From Lapidilactobacillus dextrinicus DSM 20335 (lineage in GTDB: Bacteria; Bacillota; Bacilli; Lactobacillales; Lactobacillaceae): a DNA stretch of 64,000 bases. Where the stretch lies: assembly GCF_001436095.1 (NCBI RefSeq), contig NZ_AYYK01000008.1:186295-250294 (forward strand), in the 5' to 3' direction. This document shows, piece by piece, positions 45,499 through 53,702 of the stretch. The position numbers and the translations under genes are program-made. The stretch's first letter is position 1. Each line of letters opens with the position of its first letter. Under the pieces are notes generated by a model. That model was not told the origin of the DNA. It searched no databases and worked only from the letters and a program-made list of their open reading frames with translations.

Positions 45499-45897
45499 AT
45501 GGAAATCAAAATTAAAGAAGCAGCTGAAACTTATTTGCAGACTAAAGTAACATCTGATGATATTGTGCTCCTTGCCTTGAATGATGGCTCAAATCAATTC
45601 TCCAATATGGGCGGAACATGTACAATTGGCGCTAGTTTCCAATTTGTAATCGTTGATAAGATGTACGATAAATTTGACGTTTCCATTGAGAACAACATGG
45701 GTTTGAAGATGTTTACCAGCAAAGATGAACTTGCTTTTCTAACCGATGGTTTAAATGTAAACTACAAGAACGGCTTCTTAGTATTGTCAGATAATAGTGG
45801 TATTATCGACGGTGCCATGACAGTTAATCAATATCAACCACGGACTGAAGCTGAATTGAAAGAACAAATGGAAACAATTGGTCAAAAGAATTGCTAA
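45499..45897 (+). CDS. HesB/YneR-like protein (A-type Fe-S fold, ligands missing)
   Basis: 132-residue protein of the HesB-like fold as found in lactic acid bacteria (ALNDGSNQFSNMGGTCTIGASFQFVIVD, then YDKFDVSIENNMGLKMFTSKDE). True A-type scaffolds have three Cys including a CGC near the end. Here only one Cys lies in GGTCTIG and one is the last residue, so iron-sulphur assembly is doubtful. GAGGTGATT precedes the ATG at 45499. Confidence 0.72.
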   Translation: MEIKIKEAAETYLQTKVTSDDIVLLALNDGSNQFSNMGGTCTIGASFQFVIVDKMYDKFDVSIENNMGLKMFTSKDELAFLTDGLNVNYKNGFLVLSDNSGIIDGAMTVNQYQPRTEAELKEQMETIGQKNC

Positions 45898-45908
45898 ATT
45901 AGATTATT

Positions 45909-45946
45909 GATAACCACGGATGATTTTTACCGTGGTTATTTTTTAT
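45909..45946 (+). terminator. Terminator after the HesB-like gene
   Basis: Stem ATAACCACGG / CCGTGGTTAT followed by six T. Confidence 0.85.
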
Positions 45947-46018
45947 GCTTAAATTTTATTTTTTAGGTGTTCATTTTCTGCTAAAATAGGCTCATTAACT
46001 GATAAAGGACTTGAAAAA

Positions 46019-46252
46019 ATGAGTGCAGTGGCTTTTAAAGATGTTGAAACATTTCGTAATCGTTTAATTGATGAAATAAAAAGTCAATTTCATTTAGAAG
46101 AAAGTCAGGCCTTGGCTATCTTTCAGGCCGAGCGAACCAATGTTGGTCGTTATTGGTATCAACGTCTAAGCCGCGGCGAAGGAAACCTTCCAGAACTTAT
46201 TAATTTAATGATGACAGATGAAGATGATCGTGAAGATACTTGCCGCGATTAA
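46019..46252 (+). CDS. Small protein of unknown function
   Basis: 77-residue acidic, mostly helical protein (MSAVAFKDVETFRNRLIDEI ... FQAERTNVGRYWYQRLSRGEG). No membrane helix or motif is recognised. AAAGGA lies about 10 bases before the ATG. The coding frame has normal codon use for the region, so I consider it real. Confidence 0.6.
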   Translation: MSAVAFKDVETFRNRLIDEIKSQFHLEESQALAIFQAERTNVGRYWYQRLSRGEGNLPELINLMMTDEDDREDTCRD

Positions 46253-46388
46253 ATTAGTTAAAGTTGCTGACTTTCAGAGCTTTTATTAGATTTAGCAGAT
46301 TATTTGATACCAATACCAGTATTTTTGCCACAGTTGCGGTAAAATGAAGATGTGGTAATAGGGCTTTCAAATGGGAGGTTGGTCATCA

Positions 46389-46850
46389 ATGACTGATTTA
46401 AAACAAAGAATTCATGTTATCGGTTGGTTAGCGCAAGAAGATCAAAAGATGTTAAGTGAAACAGATCGTTTATCCTTTTTTATGTTCTTTTATGAAGTAC
46501 TACGTAAAGATTCAGGCTTAACGGCAGACTTTACGGGTTTTACCATCGAACCGTTGTTAGGACAACCGCAACTATTAGATTTTCGCGATGCTTATCGTCA
46601 AGATCCAGAGGGAGTTCTTGATGAGGCTAATCAGGCTTATCAAGAAAATCCAAACAAGGTTGATAAAGGGCTAGCAACAATGGCTTATGTATTGGTTCGC
46701 AATAATAGTTTGGGCTTCTTACAAGATTTTGTCCGCCAATTTGACTTTTGGAAAAATTGGCAAAAATATCATCGTCCTAGTCCGCTACGAGAATTAAGTA
46801 TTCATGATCAAAATCGGATTGCCGAATATTTTAACCGTAATAATAAATAA
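46389..46850 (+). CDS. Conserved-looking protein of unknown function
   Basis: 153-residue soluble protein rich in aromatic residues (LSFFMFFYEVLRKDSGL, FVRQFDFWKNWQKYHRPSPLREL). No family is recognised. GGGAGG precedes the ATG at 46389 at normal spacing. A terminator follows, so it is a single-gene unit or is cotranscribed with the small gene before it. Confidence 0.68.
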   Translation: MTDLKQRIHVIGWLAQEDQKMLSETDRLSFFMFFYEVLRKDSGLTADFTGFTIEPLLGQPQLLDFRDAYRQDPEGVLDEANQAYQENPNKVDKGLATMAYVLVRNNSLGFLQDFVRQFDFWKNWQKYHRPSPLRELSIHDQNRIAEYFNRNNK

Positions 46851-46857
46851 AGATTTT

Positions 46858-46906
46858 AGCCTTGAGTTTTTCAGACAGTCGTTTGAAAAACTCAAGGCTT
46901 TTTTAT
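46858..46906 (+). terminator. Terminator before rarA
   Basis: Stem AGCCTTGAGTTTTTCA / TGAAAAACTCAAGGCT followed by a T run. Confidence 0.85.
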
Positions 46907-46991
46907 AGCTAGTTAGTAGCCAATGACAATCAATTTAGCCGCTATTATTACTTTTTTTCGTTATACTAGAAAAGTAAAGAAGGTGACGACT

Positions 46992-48326
46992 TTGAGTGAA
47001 ATTTCGTTATTTAGTGGTGCAGATGCGGATTTTGAACCACTTGCTAATCGCGTTCGGCCACGGAATTTAACCGAGTTTGCCGGGCAACAACAATTAGTTG
47101 GCCCAGGTAAAGTCTTACGAGAATTAATTGAACACGATCAAATTCCTTCTATGATTTTTTGGGGCCCACCTGGTGTTGGCAAAACAACTTTAGCGTCGAT
47201 CATTGCTCAACAAACGCAGGCTAAGTTTATTAATTTAAGTGCGGTTACTAGCAGTATTAAAGATATTCGCCAAATTATGAAACAAGCTGAAGAAAATCGC
47301 CAGTTTGGTGAAAAAACAATTTTATTCATTGATGAAATTCATCGTTTCAATAAGGCGCAACAAGACGCCTTTTTACCTTATGTTGAAAAGGGCAGTATTA
47401 TTTTGATTGGGGCCACTACTGAAAATCCATCCTTTGAAATCAATTCAGCGTTGCTGTCGCGAGCTAAAGTATTTGTCTTACAGGCATTAACTAGCGCTGA
47501 TATTATTCGCCTGCTGAAAAATGCCCTAACAGATCCACGGGGCTATGGTCGCCAAAAGGTTGAAATCTCGGATGAATGTTTACAAATTATTGCTGATTTT
47601 GCTAATGGCGATGCTCGAATCGGATTAAACACGCTAGAAATGGCCGTTTTAAACGGGCAGCGCGCCGATGAAGTGACGACCGTAACTAAAAAAGGCTTGC
47701 AACAATTACTAGGCAAAAAGTCATTGCTCTATGATAAAAAAGGTGAAGAACACTATAACATGATTTCTGCGTTGCATAAGTCAATGCGTAATAGTGATCC
47801 AGATGCGGCGGTTTATTGGTTGGCGCGAATGCTTGAGGGCGGTGAAGATCCGCTTTATGTAGCACGACGCTTAGTTCGTTTTTCCAGTGAGGATATTGGC
47901 TTGGCAGATAGTCGAGCTTTGGAATTGGCAGTTGCGGCTTACCAGGCCTGTCATTTTATTGGCATGCCCGAGTGTTCCGTTAATCTAACTCAATTGGTTA
48001 TTTATCTATCACTGGCGCCGAAGTCTAACGCGGCTTACTTGGCTTATTCAGCTGCCAAAAAAGACGCTTTAAATACCCAGGCTGAGCCAGTACCTTTGCA
48101 AATTCGGAATGCGCCGACCAAACTAATGAAAGAATTGAACTATGGTGCTGATTATCAGTACGCCCATGATACTGAAGATAAATTAACCACCATGCAAACA
48201 ATGCCAGATAACTTGGTTGGTCATCAATATTATCAGCCAACTTCACAAGGCAGCGAAGTTAAATTTGCTCAGCGCTTAGCACAAATCAAACGTTGGCACC
48301 AAGAACATGACGATCTAGAAAAATAA
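46992..48326 (+). CDS. rarA: Replication-associated recombination protein RarA/MgsA
   Basis: 444-residue AAA+ ATPase. Walker A GPPGVGKTT, Walker B LFIDEIHRF, sensor GATTENPSFEINSALLSRAKV, and the C-terminal MgsA domain (KSMRNSDPDAAVYWLARMLEGGEDP, CHFIGMPE). It acts at stalled replication forks. The start is taken as the TTG at 46992, since a -10 TATACT (46962-46967) and AGAAGGTG (46978-46985) both lie downstream of the ATG at 46923. Confidence 0.93.
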   Translation: MSEISLFSGADADFEPLANRVRPRNLTEFAGQQQLVGPGKVLRELIEHDQIPSMIFWGPPGVGKTTLASIIAQQTQAKFINLSAVTSSIKDIRQIMKQAEENRQFGEKTILFIDEIHRFNKAQQDAFLPYVEKGSIILIGATTENPSFEINSALLSRAKVFVLQALTSADIIRLLKNALTDPRGYGRQKVEISDECLQIIADFANGDARIGLNTLEMAVLNGQRADEVTTVTKKGLQQLLGKKSLLYDKKGEEHYNMISALHKSMRNSDPDAAVYWLARMLEGGEDPLYVARRLVRFSSEDIGLADSRALELAVAAYQACHFIGMPECSVNLTQLVIYLSLAPKSNAAYLAYSAAKKDALNTQAEPVPLQIRNAPTKLMKELNYGADYQYAHDTEDKLTTMQTMPDNLVGHQYYQPTSQGSEVKFAQRLAQIKRWHQEHDDLEK

Positions 48327-48363
48327 ATTGGTGGTCGGTGATAAAACCGTTTAAGGAGGTTAA

Positions 48364-49068
48364 ATGACTATGTTGGGAGATAATAGATTGGCTTTTTTAG
48401 TGGTCGGATTACTAATTTCCTTAGCCATACTGGTATTAGTAGGCATTACTGTTTTTATTGTTCAACGTCAGGCTTGGCGCCGCTTTGCAATCAGTCGGCT
48501 ACACGATTCAGACTTTCGCAAAAAACACCCGTTATTACAGTTAGCTGATCTACAACGATTGATTGATAATATTAAATTAGATTCGACAGTTAAAAATCAT
48601 TCGGATCTAGCAGTATTAAAAGTTGCTTGGCTACCCTATTTGCGTTTAGCCTTTGCTAAAATTTTAGCTGAACAACATGTTGAAACAATTTATCCGCTGG
48701 CTCATTATGATATTGCAATTCGTGATGTATCAGATGAGCAATTATTAACGGCCAATACTTTATCAGCGTTGCTAGATTTAACCAATCCTATGTTAGCGCG
48801 ACTTGAACCTCATATTAGGGCTTACGAAAAGGCTTTTAACCAGTATGCTGCTGAACAAAAATTAACACCAACACAACGCCAACAAGTTTTATCATTTTTT
48901 TCGATCCACGTTGATTATCATGAACAGCTTAATCCACAACAACTGGAACAGACTTTTCCAATTATTTTTACCTATCTATTCAAAAAAGATCAATTAGCTA
49001 CTTTAGCGGCAACTAATGAGACAATTCCTCGCTGGTTGGCGAATTATTTACAGGATCATTTAAATTAG
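48364..49068 (+). CDS. Membrane-anchored protein of unknown function
   Basis: 234-residue protein with one N-terminal helix (LAFLVVGLLISLAILVLVGITVFIV) and a soluble, helix-rich part that probably faces the cytosol. No family is recognised. AAGGAGG precedes two ATGs (48364 and 48370). It follows rarA by 37 bases and is probably cotranscribed with it. Confidence 0.7.
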   Translation: MTMLGDNRLAFLVVGLLISLAILVLVGITVFIVQRQAWRRFAISRLHDSDFRKKHPLLQLADLQRLIDNIKLDSTVKNHSDLAVLKVAWLPYLRLAFAKILAEQHVETIYPLAHYDIAIRDVSDEQLLTANTLSALLDLTNPMLARLEPHIRAYEKAFNQYAAEQKLTPTQRQQVLSFFSIHVDYHEQLNPQQLEQTFPIIFTYLFKKDQLATLAATNETIPRWLANYLQDHLN

Positions 49069-49150
49069 GCCAATCTAAATATCTGATTAAATACAGCTAA
49101 CATTTTGCTGTCTTTTTGAAATATAACATGATAAAGTAGGAATGTAGACA

Positions 49151-49250
49151 GGTGCGAAGAGGCAGGCAACCTTGATAACAACACTTGCGAAAATTAAAGA
49201 ATTGTTGTTAATTGGCTTGCCATGCTTTCACACCGGATAGGAGTGTGAGA
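49151..49250 (+). promoter_or_regulatory. Two-state structured leader of the ZIP gene (candidate riboswitch)
   Basis: State 1 is a long hairpin: GGTGCGAAG (49151-49159) with CTTTCACACC-side bases (49226-49234), GGCAGGC (49161-49167) with GCTTGCC (49215-49221), and TAACAACA (49176-49183) with TGTTGTTA (49203-49210). State 2 uses the same TTTCACAC (49226-49233) to pair with GTGTGAGA (49243-49250), which puts the ribosome-binding site AGGAG (49239-49243) in a 9-base loop. The two states exclude each other, as in translational switches. No known riboswitch class is recognised. Confidence 0.6.
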
Positions 49251-49251
49251 C

Positions 49252-50073
49252 ATGATGGTCGATTTTTTTGTAGGATTAGCACCATGGCAACAAGCACTTA
49301 TCGGAACTTTATTTACTTATGGCATGACAGCATTAGGTGCAGGTTTAGTCTTTTTCTTTAAAACGATTAACCAAAACGTTTTAAATTTAATGCTGGGTTT
49401 TGCCTCAGGTGTCATGATTGCTGCTAGTTTTTGGTCATTATTGGATCCTGCTATTGCGCAGGCGGAAGAAAATGGTGATATTGCTTGGTTGGTTGTAGCG
49501 GTTGGTTTTGCGGCCGGAGGATTATTTTTATATTTAGCAGATAAGTTAATCCCTCATTTACCAATTGGTCAGGACCGCGATAAGGGAGACTTTCCTTCTT
49601 ATTTACGACGGACAATCTTGTTGGTCTTTTCAATTACGTTGCATAATATTCCTGAAGGCTTGGCAGTTGGTGTAGCTTTTGGTGCGGTAAGTCAAGCTAG
49701 TCACCCTGCAGTAGCAGTAGCTGCTGGGATTTCGGTTGCACTAGGTATTGGTATTCAGAACTTCCCCGAAGGTGCGGCAGTATCGATTCCTTTACGTCAA
49801 GGCGGCCTAAGTCGTGCTCGTGCTTTTGCATATGGACAGGCCTCAGGAATTGTTGAACCGATTGCAGGTGTTGTAGGGGCATTACTTGTTAGTAGAATGA
49901 CAGCTATTTTACCTTACGCGCTAGCCTTTGCAGCTGGAGCGATGATCTATGTCGTTGTTGAAGAATTAATTCCTGAAGCCCAACAAAGTGTTGAACGTAA
50001 AAATCATACGGCAGTTTTTGGCGTGATGGTTGGCTTTATTATCATGATGATCTTGGATGTTGCTTTAAGTTAA
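49252..50073 (+). CDS. ZIP-family metal transporter (GufA/ZupT-like)
   Basis: 273-residue membrane protein with eight helices. The metal-binding helices read TLHNIPEGLAVGVAFG and IQNFPEGAAVSIPLR, with the HNxPEG pattern typical of ZIP proteins (second copy QNFPEG). It imports divalent metal such as zinc or manganese. Translation may be controlled by the structured leader that ends at the start codon. Confidence 0.92.
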   Translation: MMVDFFVGLAPWQQALIGTLFTYGMTALGAGLVFFFKTINQNVLNLMLGFASGVMIAASFWSLLDPAIAQAEENGDIAWLVVAVGFAAGGLFLYLADKLIPHLPIGQDRDKGDFPSYLRRTILLVFSITLHNIPEGLAVGVAFGAVSQASHPAVAVAAGISVALGIGIQNFPEGAAVSIPLRQGGLSRARAFAYGQASGIVEPIAGVVGALLVSRMTAILPYALAFAAGAMIYVVVEELIPEAQQSVERKNHTAVFGVMVGFIIMMILDVALS

Positions 50074-50082
50074 TAATCATTA

Positions 50083-50131
50083 AAAAAGATCTTATTCTTA
50101 GCTTTTAATAGGCTAAGATTAAGATCTTTTT
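50083..50131. terminator. Bidirectional terminator
   Basis: Stem AAAAAGATCTTA-TTCTTAGC / GGCTAAGATTAAGATCTTTTT between the convergent ZIP and purine permease genes. Confidence 0.85.
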
Positions 50132-50162
50132 ATTTTGTATTGGGGCAACCTAATAAAATAAT

Positions 50163-51620
50163 TTAAATAATGGCGAGAATAACAAAGTTTGCAATAAAAC
50201 CGATTGTGACAATCCAGAGCACTGGATGAATTTCTTTTGCTTTGCCAGTAATCGTCTTGATTAAGCAGTAAGTGATGAATCCGGCAGCAATACCATAAGA
50301 AATGTTGTAGCAAAGTCCCATAAAAATTGAGGCCATAAATGCAGGAATTGCTTCTTCTAGATTGTTCCAATCAATCTCTTTAAACGTACCCATCATCATT
50401 ACGCCGACTGCAATTAATGCAGGTGCAATCGCCTGTGTTGGAATAATTGAAATAAATGGTGCAAATAAACTACTTAATAAGAATAAACAAGCGGTGACGA
50501 CACTGGTTAAGCCTGTACGACCACCAGCACCAATTCCGGCGGCACTTTCAACGTAAGTGGTGGTGTTACTAGTACCAAAGATAGCGCCAATCGAAGTAGC
50601 AATTGAGTCGGCGAATAAAGCTTTGTCCATTTTTGAGGAGAATCCGTGGCCGTTTTCCATTTCTTGTTCATCTTCGGCAGAGAAAATCCCAGTTCGTCGT
50701 CCGGTTCCAATAAATGTACCTAACGTATCAAAGGTATCTGAGAAACTAAAGGCAAAAATTGTCATGATCACTAGGGGTAACTTATCAGCGTTACTGAATA
50801 AAGCTCCCATTCCATGAGCACCGAAAGCAGCACCAAAAGTAGTGTGTAGCTGTGAAATTGAATTACCTAATGAGTTGGCACCAGAGACATGCAGGTTGGT
50901 AACGCCCATGGGAATACCAACGATTGTTGTGATTATAATACTTAGAAGCACAGCACCAGGAACTTTTTTTACCAGTAGAATAATCACAATAGCTAGACCA
51001 AGTAAGGCTAATAAAGCACCGGACTGCGAAAAGTTAACCAGTGCTGGCACAATACCACCGTTTGAAACAATGCTAGTAATGCCACCTTTAAAAGTGGTTT
51101 GAGCAGCATCAAAGGCCTGATTGTTGATGCTAACAATACTTGAAGGTTCGGAAGTGAATTGTAAGAATCCTGCATTTTTAATCCCAATATAGGCGATGAA
51201 AACACCAATTCCGCCGCCCATAGCTTGTTGTAATGTTTCGGGAATGGCTTTGATAATCATTTTCCGAACTTTCGTAACGGTAATCAAGATGTTGATCAAT
51301 CCACAAATAAAAACTAAGGCTAAAGCTTCTTGCCAGCTAAAACCTAAGGCAAAACAGACCGTATAAGTAAAGAAGGCATTTAGCCCCATTCCTGGAGCTA
51401 ATGCATATGGAACATTGGCAAACAATCCCATGAATAACGTACCGACTGCTGAAGCAATGATTGTAGCTAAAAAGACGGCCTGAGAAGGCATGCCGGTTAA
51501 TGAAAGAACAGACGGATTAACAAAAAGAATATATGACATTGCAAAAAATGTAGTGACACCGGCCATGAGCTCGGTGCTAATTTTTGTTCGGTTTTCCGTG
51601 AGCTTAAAATAACGATCCAT
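50163..51620 (-). CDS. NCS2-family purine permease (AzgA/PbuG-like)
   Basis: 485-residue membrane protein with about 12 or more helices. Typical NCS2 AzgA motifs are present: MAGVTTFFAMSYILFVNP, ALAPGMGLNAFFTYTV, FSFSDTFDTLGTFIGTG and GTSNTTTYVESAAGIGAGGRTGL. It takes up adenine, guanine or hypoxanthine by proton symport. I looked for a purine riboswitch in the upstream region and see none. Confidence 0.93.
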   Translation of the reverse strand: MDRYFKLTENRTKISTELMAGVTTFFAMSYILFVNPSVLSLTGMPSQAVFLATIIASAVGTLFMGLFANVPYALAPGMGLNAFFTYTVCFALGFSWQEALALVFICGLINILITVTKVRKMIIKAIPETLQQAMGGGIGVFIAYIGIKNAGFLQFTSEPSSIVSINNQAFDAAQTTFKGGITSIVSNGGIVPALVNFSQSGALLALLGLAIVIILLVKKVPGAVLLSIIITTIVGIPMGVTNLHVSGANSLGNSISQLHTTFGAAFGAHGMGALFSNADKLPLVIMTIFAFSFSDTFDTLGTFIGTGRRTGIFSAEDEQEMENGHGFSSKMDKALFADSIATSIGAIFGTSNTTTYVESAAGIGAGGRTGLTSVVTACLFLLSSLFAPFISIIPTQAIAPALIAVGVMMMGTFKEIDWNNLEEAIPAFMASIFMGLCYNISYGIAAGFITYCLIKTITGKAKEIHPVLWIVTIGFIANFVILAII

Positions 51621-51766
51621 TAGATAATGTTCCCCTTTTCTTGAAATATATGCTTATCATAACGAATTGCCATTGAATAATCAAGGTTAAACACGAACTA
51701 TTTTTAAAAAATAAATAATAATTGTTCTCGAAATTATCCGTTTGCTTTGGACGGTGATAACTGAAA

Positions 51767-52234
51767 CTGTTATTTAGAACTTCTTCGCGCTTCCGCAAAG
51801 TTGCATAGGAAATGTGGTGGGGATCGTGGCGGAAAATAAATACTTATCGCTGGAACGTAGTGGGCGTTGCTTGAAGCTAATTTTTTCAAAATTGTCTCCA
51901 AGGTAAGCCTTATTGTAGGCGATAAATCGCCTATAATAATTTCACTACTGAGCGGTATTTATTTTCCGCCACTTAGTTAGCAAGATGGCAACTTTGCTCC
52001 AGAGCTGATAAATTTATGGTTAAGTCACTTCCAATTTTTAGAGGTGTAAAGCTGCAGTTAAGTTTCACCAAATCTCTTTCGTCAGTGCCGAAGGGAAATT
52101 GCGGTCAGCCGAGAAATTGTTGTTAGCAATTTATTGCTTACAACAAAGCTCGTATTTAAGACGAATTGATTTTTATTCGGCTTAAATCGATGCTCGCAGC
52201 GTATTTCTCGGAGGCGCGAAGAAGCTGTTATTTA
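51767..52234. mobile_element. Structured 448-bp gene-free element with terminal inverted repeats
   Basis: CTGTTATTTA stands at 51767-51776 and again at 52225-52234, like a 10-bp target duplication. Between them the ends CTTCTTCGCGC-TTCCG (51780-51795) and CGGAG-GCGCGAAGAAG (52209-52224) pair over 16 positions with one G-U. Inside are GTGGCGGAAAATAAATAC (51826-51843) with its exact complement at 51955-51972, CAAAGTTGC (51796-51804) with its complement at 51988-51996, and hairpins at about 51911-51937, 52042-52069, 52117-52146 and 52148-52190. No reading frame of note. It could be a MITE or a structured RNA gene. This accounts for most of the gap 51621-52325. Confidence 0.65.
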
Positions 52235-52277
52235 CATTTTCAACAATGAAAGTAAATAACTTTTAAATAAAGACGAC

Positions 52278-52314
52278 AAAAAAGACTTCGAGATTAATTC
52301 TCGAAGTCTTTTTT
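52278..52314. terminator. Terminator after mupG
   Basis: Stem AAAAAAGACTTCGAGA / TCTCGAAGTCTTTTTT. It lies just past the mupG stop on the minus strand. Confidence 0.85.
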
Positions 52315-52325
52315 AGATTTAACAA

Positions 52326-53408
52326 TTAATCTAAGAACTTAAACTTGCTCCAAGGTTTGATGAAGTCAAGTAAGATTAATTCGTCAGCTGAAATTGAACC
52401 GACTTTATTTTTACGAGTGTCAGAGTGGGGTTCAAGAACTAGTTGTAATTCGTTCTTGTAAATGCCAAAGTCATCGTTACCAACCACAATATCGCCGCGT
52501 TGGAATTCATGGGTGTTGTCATGTGGTGCATTAGGCACTTCTTTATAGTAAACACGTGGCATAGTTGAACGAATAACCAAAGTATTCATATCACCACGAC
52601 GGAAGTGTTGATTATCAAGAACGACAGTTTTTTCGATATCGTTCACATCATCAACAAAGTCGATGTGGAATTGAACTTGATAACGATTTAATTTAGATAA
52701 AGCTTCTAATTCTTCTTCAGAAGCATAAGCGTTACCGATGATGACATCATCAATCATGTTAGTTGCAAATAAATGTTTAGCTTGAACATCAACTGGTAAG
52801 CGACGGTCAACTTCCATTGTTGGCAAGCCATCGTTAACGTTCCATGGGCCCATGTTACCAACTTGGCTGGCTACAAAGGCAGCGGTGTGGATACCAAAGT
52901 CACGGAAACGTTTGCTACATTCCATAAAGAAGTCATATGGTAAGGCAGTACCAACTTGTGGATAGAAGTTGTGGCAGCCATAAATGAATGATTCATTAGC
53001 TTGATAGCTGATAATGTTGTTCAAGTAATCAACATTATTACTCATATTTAATTCAATGATCAAACCATATTTGTTGTAAGACAACATTGCCTCAGTTGCA
53101 CCGTCAAAACCTTGGTCCAAACGAATACCAGCAACATGTAAGTCAGCGAAGAATTTCAAGTCAGAATAGCTAATGCCTAACTGATCAAAAATTCGTGGTG
53201 AAACATCGATAATTGTTTGATAGCCCAAGTCGTTACCAACATCAACAATTTTTTGATATTTTGTTTTTGTTTCTTCTACGGAACCTTGTACTTCCAACAT
53301 ACTCATGAAAATACGGGAGAAACCATATTTGTGACCTAATTCAAGGTAATGTTTGTCATCTTCAAAATTACTATGATCTGGATAAATAGATAAACCTAAT
53401 TGACGCAT
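52326..53408 (-). CDS. mupG: MupG-like 6-phospho-N-acetylmuramidase (DUF871)
   Basis: About 360-residue TIM-barrel protein of the DUF871/MupG family (MRQLGLSIYPDHSNFEDDKHYLELGHKYGF-type N-terminus, CHNFYPQVGTALPYDFF motif) with a C-terminal beta domain. In Staphylococcus aureus MupG splits MurNAc-6P-GlcNAc into MurNAc-6P and GlcNAc in the cytosol. Clustering here with murQ, murR, a sugar kinase and a PTS supports the same role. The start is either the ATG at 53408 or a TTG at 53414. The latter is better spaced from AAAGGAG. Confidence 0.86.
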   Translation of the reverse strand: MRQLGLSIYPDHSNFEDDKHYLELGHKYGFSRIFMSMLEVQGSVEETKTKYQKIVDVGNDLGYQTIIDVSPRIFDQLGISYSDLKFFADLHVAGIRLDQGFDGATEAMLSYNKYGLIIELNMSNNVDYLNNIISYQANESFIYGCHNFYPQVGTALPYDFFMECSKRFRDFGIHTAAFVASQVGNMGPWNVNDGLPTMEVDRRLPVDVQAKHLFATNMIDDVIIGNAYASEEELEALSKLNRYQVQFHIDFVDDVNDIEKTVVLDNQHFRRGDMNTLVIRSTMPRVYYKEVPNAPHDNTHEFQRGDIVVGNDDFGIYKNELQLVLEPHSDTRKNKVGSISADELILLDFIKPWSKFKFLD

Positions 53409-53454
53409 TGTCAATTGAATCACTCCTTTGAAATTACGCGTGTTAAATTAATTA

Positions 53455-53469
53455 TGAACGCGATTACAT
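53455..53469 (-). promoter_or_regulatory. Possible cre site upstream of mupG
   Basis: On the minus strand ATGTAATCGCGTTCA fits the CcpA consensus with one departure. A second site with one departure, ATGAAAGCGGTCTAG, lies at 53651-53665 on the plus strand. The gap 53424-53702 also holds the inverted repeat CATAATG/CATTATG (53467-53489). Confidence 0.45.
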
Positions 53470-53681
53470 AATGAACAATTATCATTATGACACGCTGATA
53501 TTTAATAAATCAAGCGATAAAAATGTATAATAAAAATTGGTCTATATCAATTTTTGGTTAAGATATTAAGTGCTATATGAGGATTTGTTTGAATTATGTT
53601 AATCCAGTTAAAGCGAGGTTAATTAGAAGTGCATATTTTATTTTCAAAAAATGAAAGCGGTCTAGCAAAAAAATAATTTTT

Positions 53682-53697
53682 TGAAACTATTATTTCA
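53682..53697. promoter_or_regulatory. MurR-like half-palindrome upstream of mupG
   Basis: TGAAACTATTATTTCA resembles the TGAAAT-N3-ATTTCA palindromes found near murR and the mur PTS gene, with one extra base. It lies between the kinase stop and mupG. Confidence 0.35.
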
Positions 53698-53702
53698 CAA
53701 TT

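Noticed and set aside
45499-45897. Functional A-type iron-sulphur scaffold
   Set aside because: The CGC motif and spacing of the three Cys ligands are missing, so only the fold is claimed.
50362-51102. Plus-strand frames opposite the purine permease
   Set aside because: They have no ribosome-binding sites and are mirror frames of the membrane protein.
51621-51780. Purine riboswitch in front of the NCS2 permease
   Set aside because: No conserved aptamer core is visible on the minus strand upstream of 51620.
51767-52234. GOLLD or ROOL large RNA
   Set aside because: Those are longer and linked to phages or tRNAs. Neither context is present, and I do not recognise their conserved parts.
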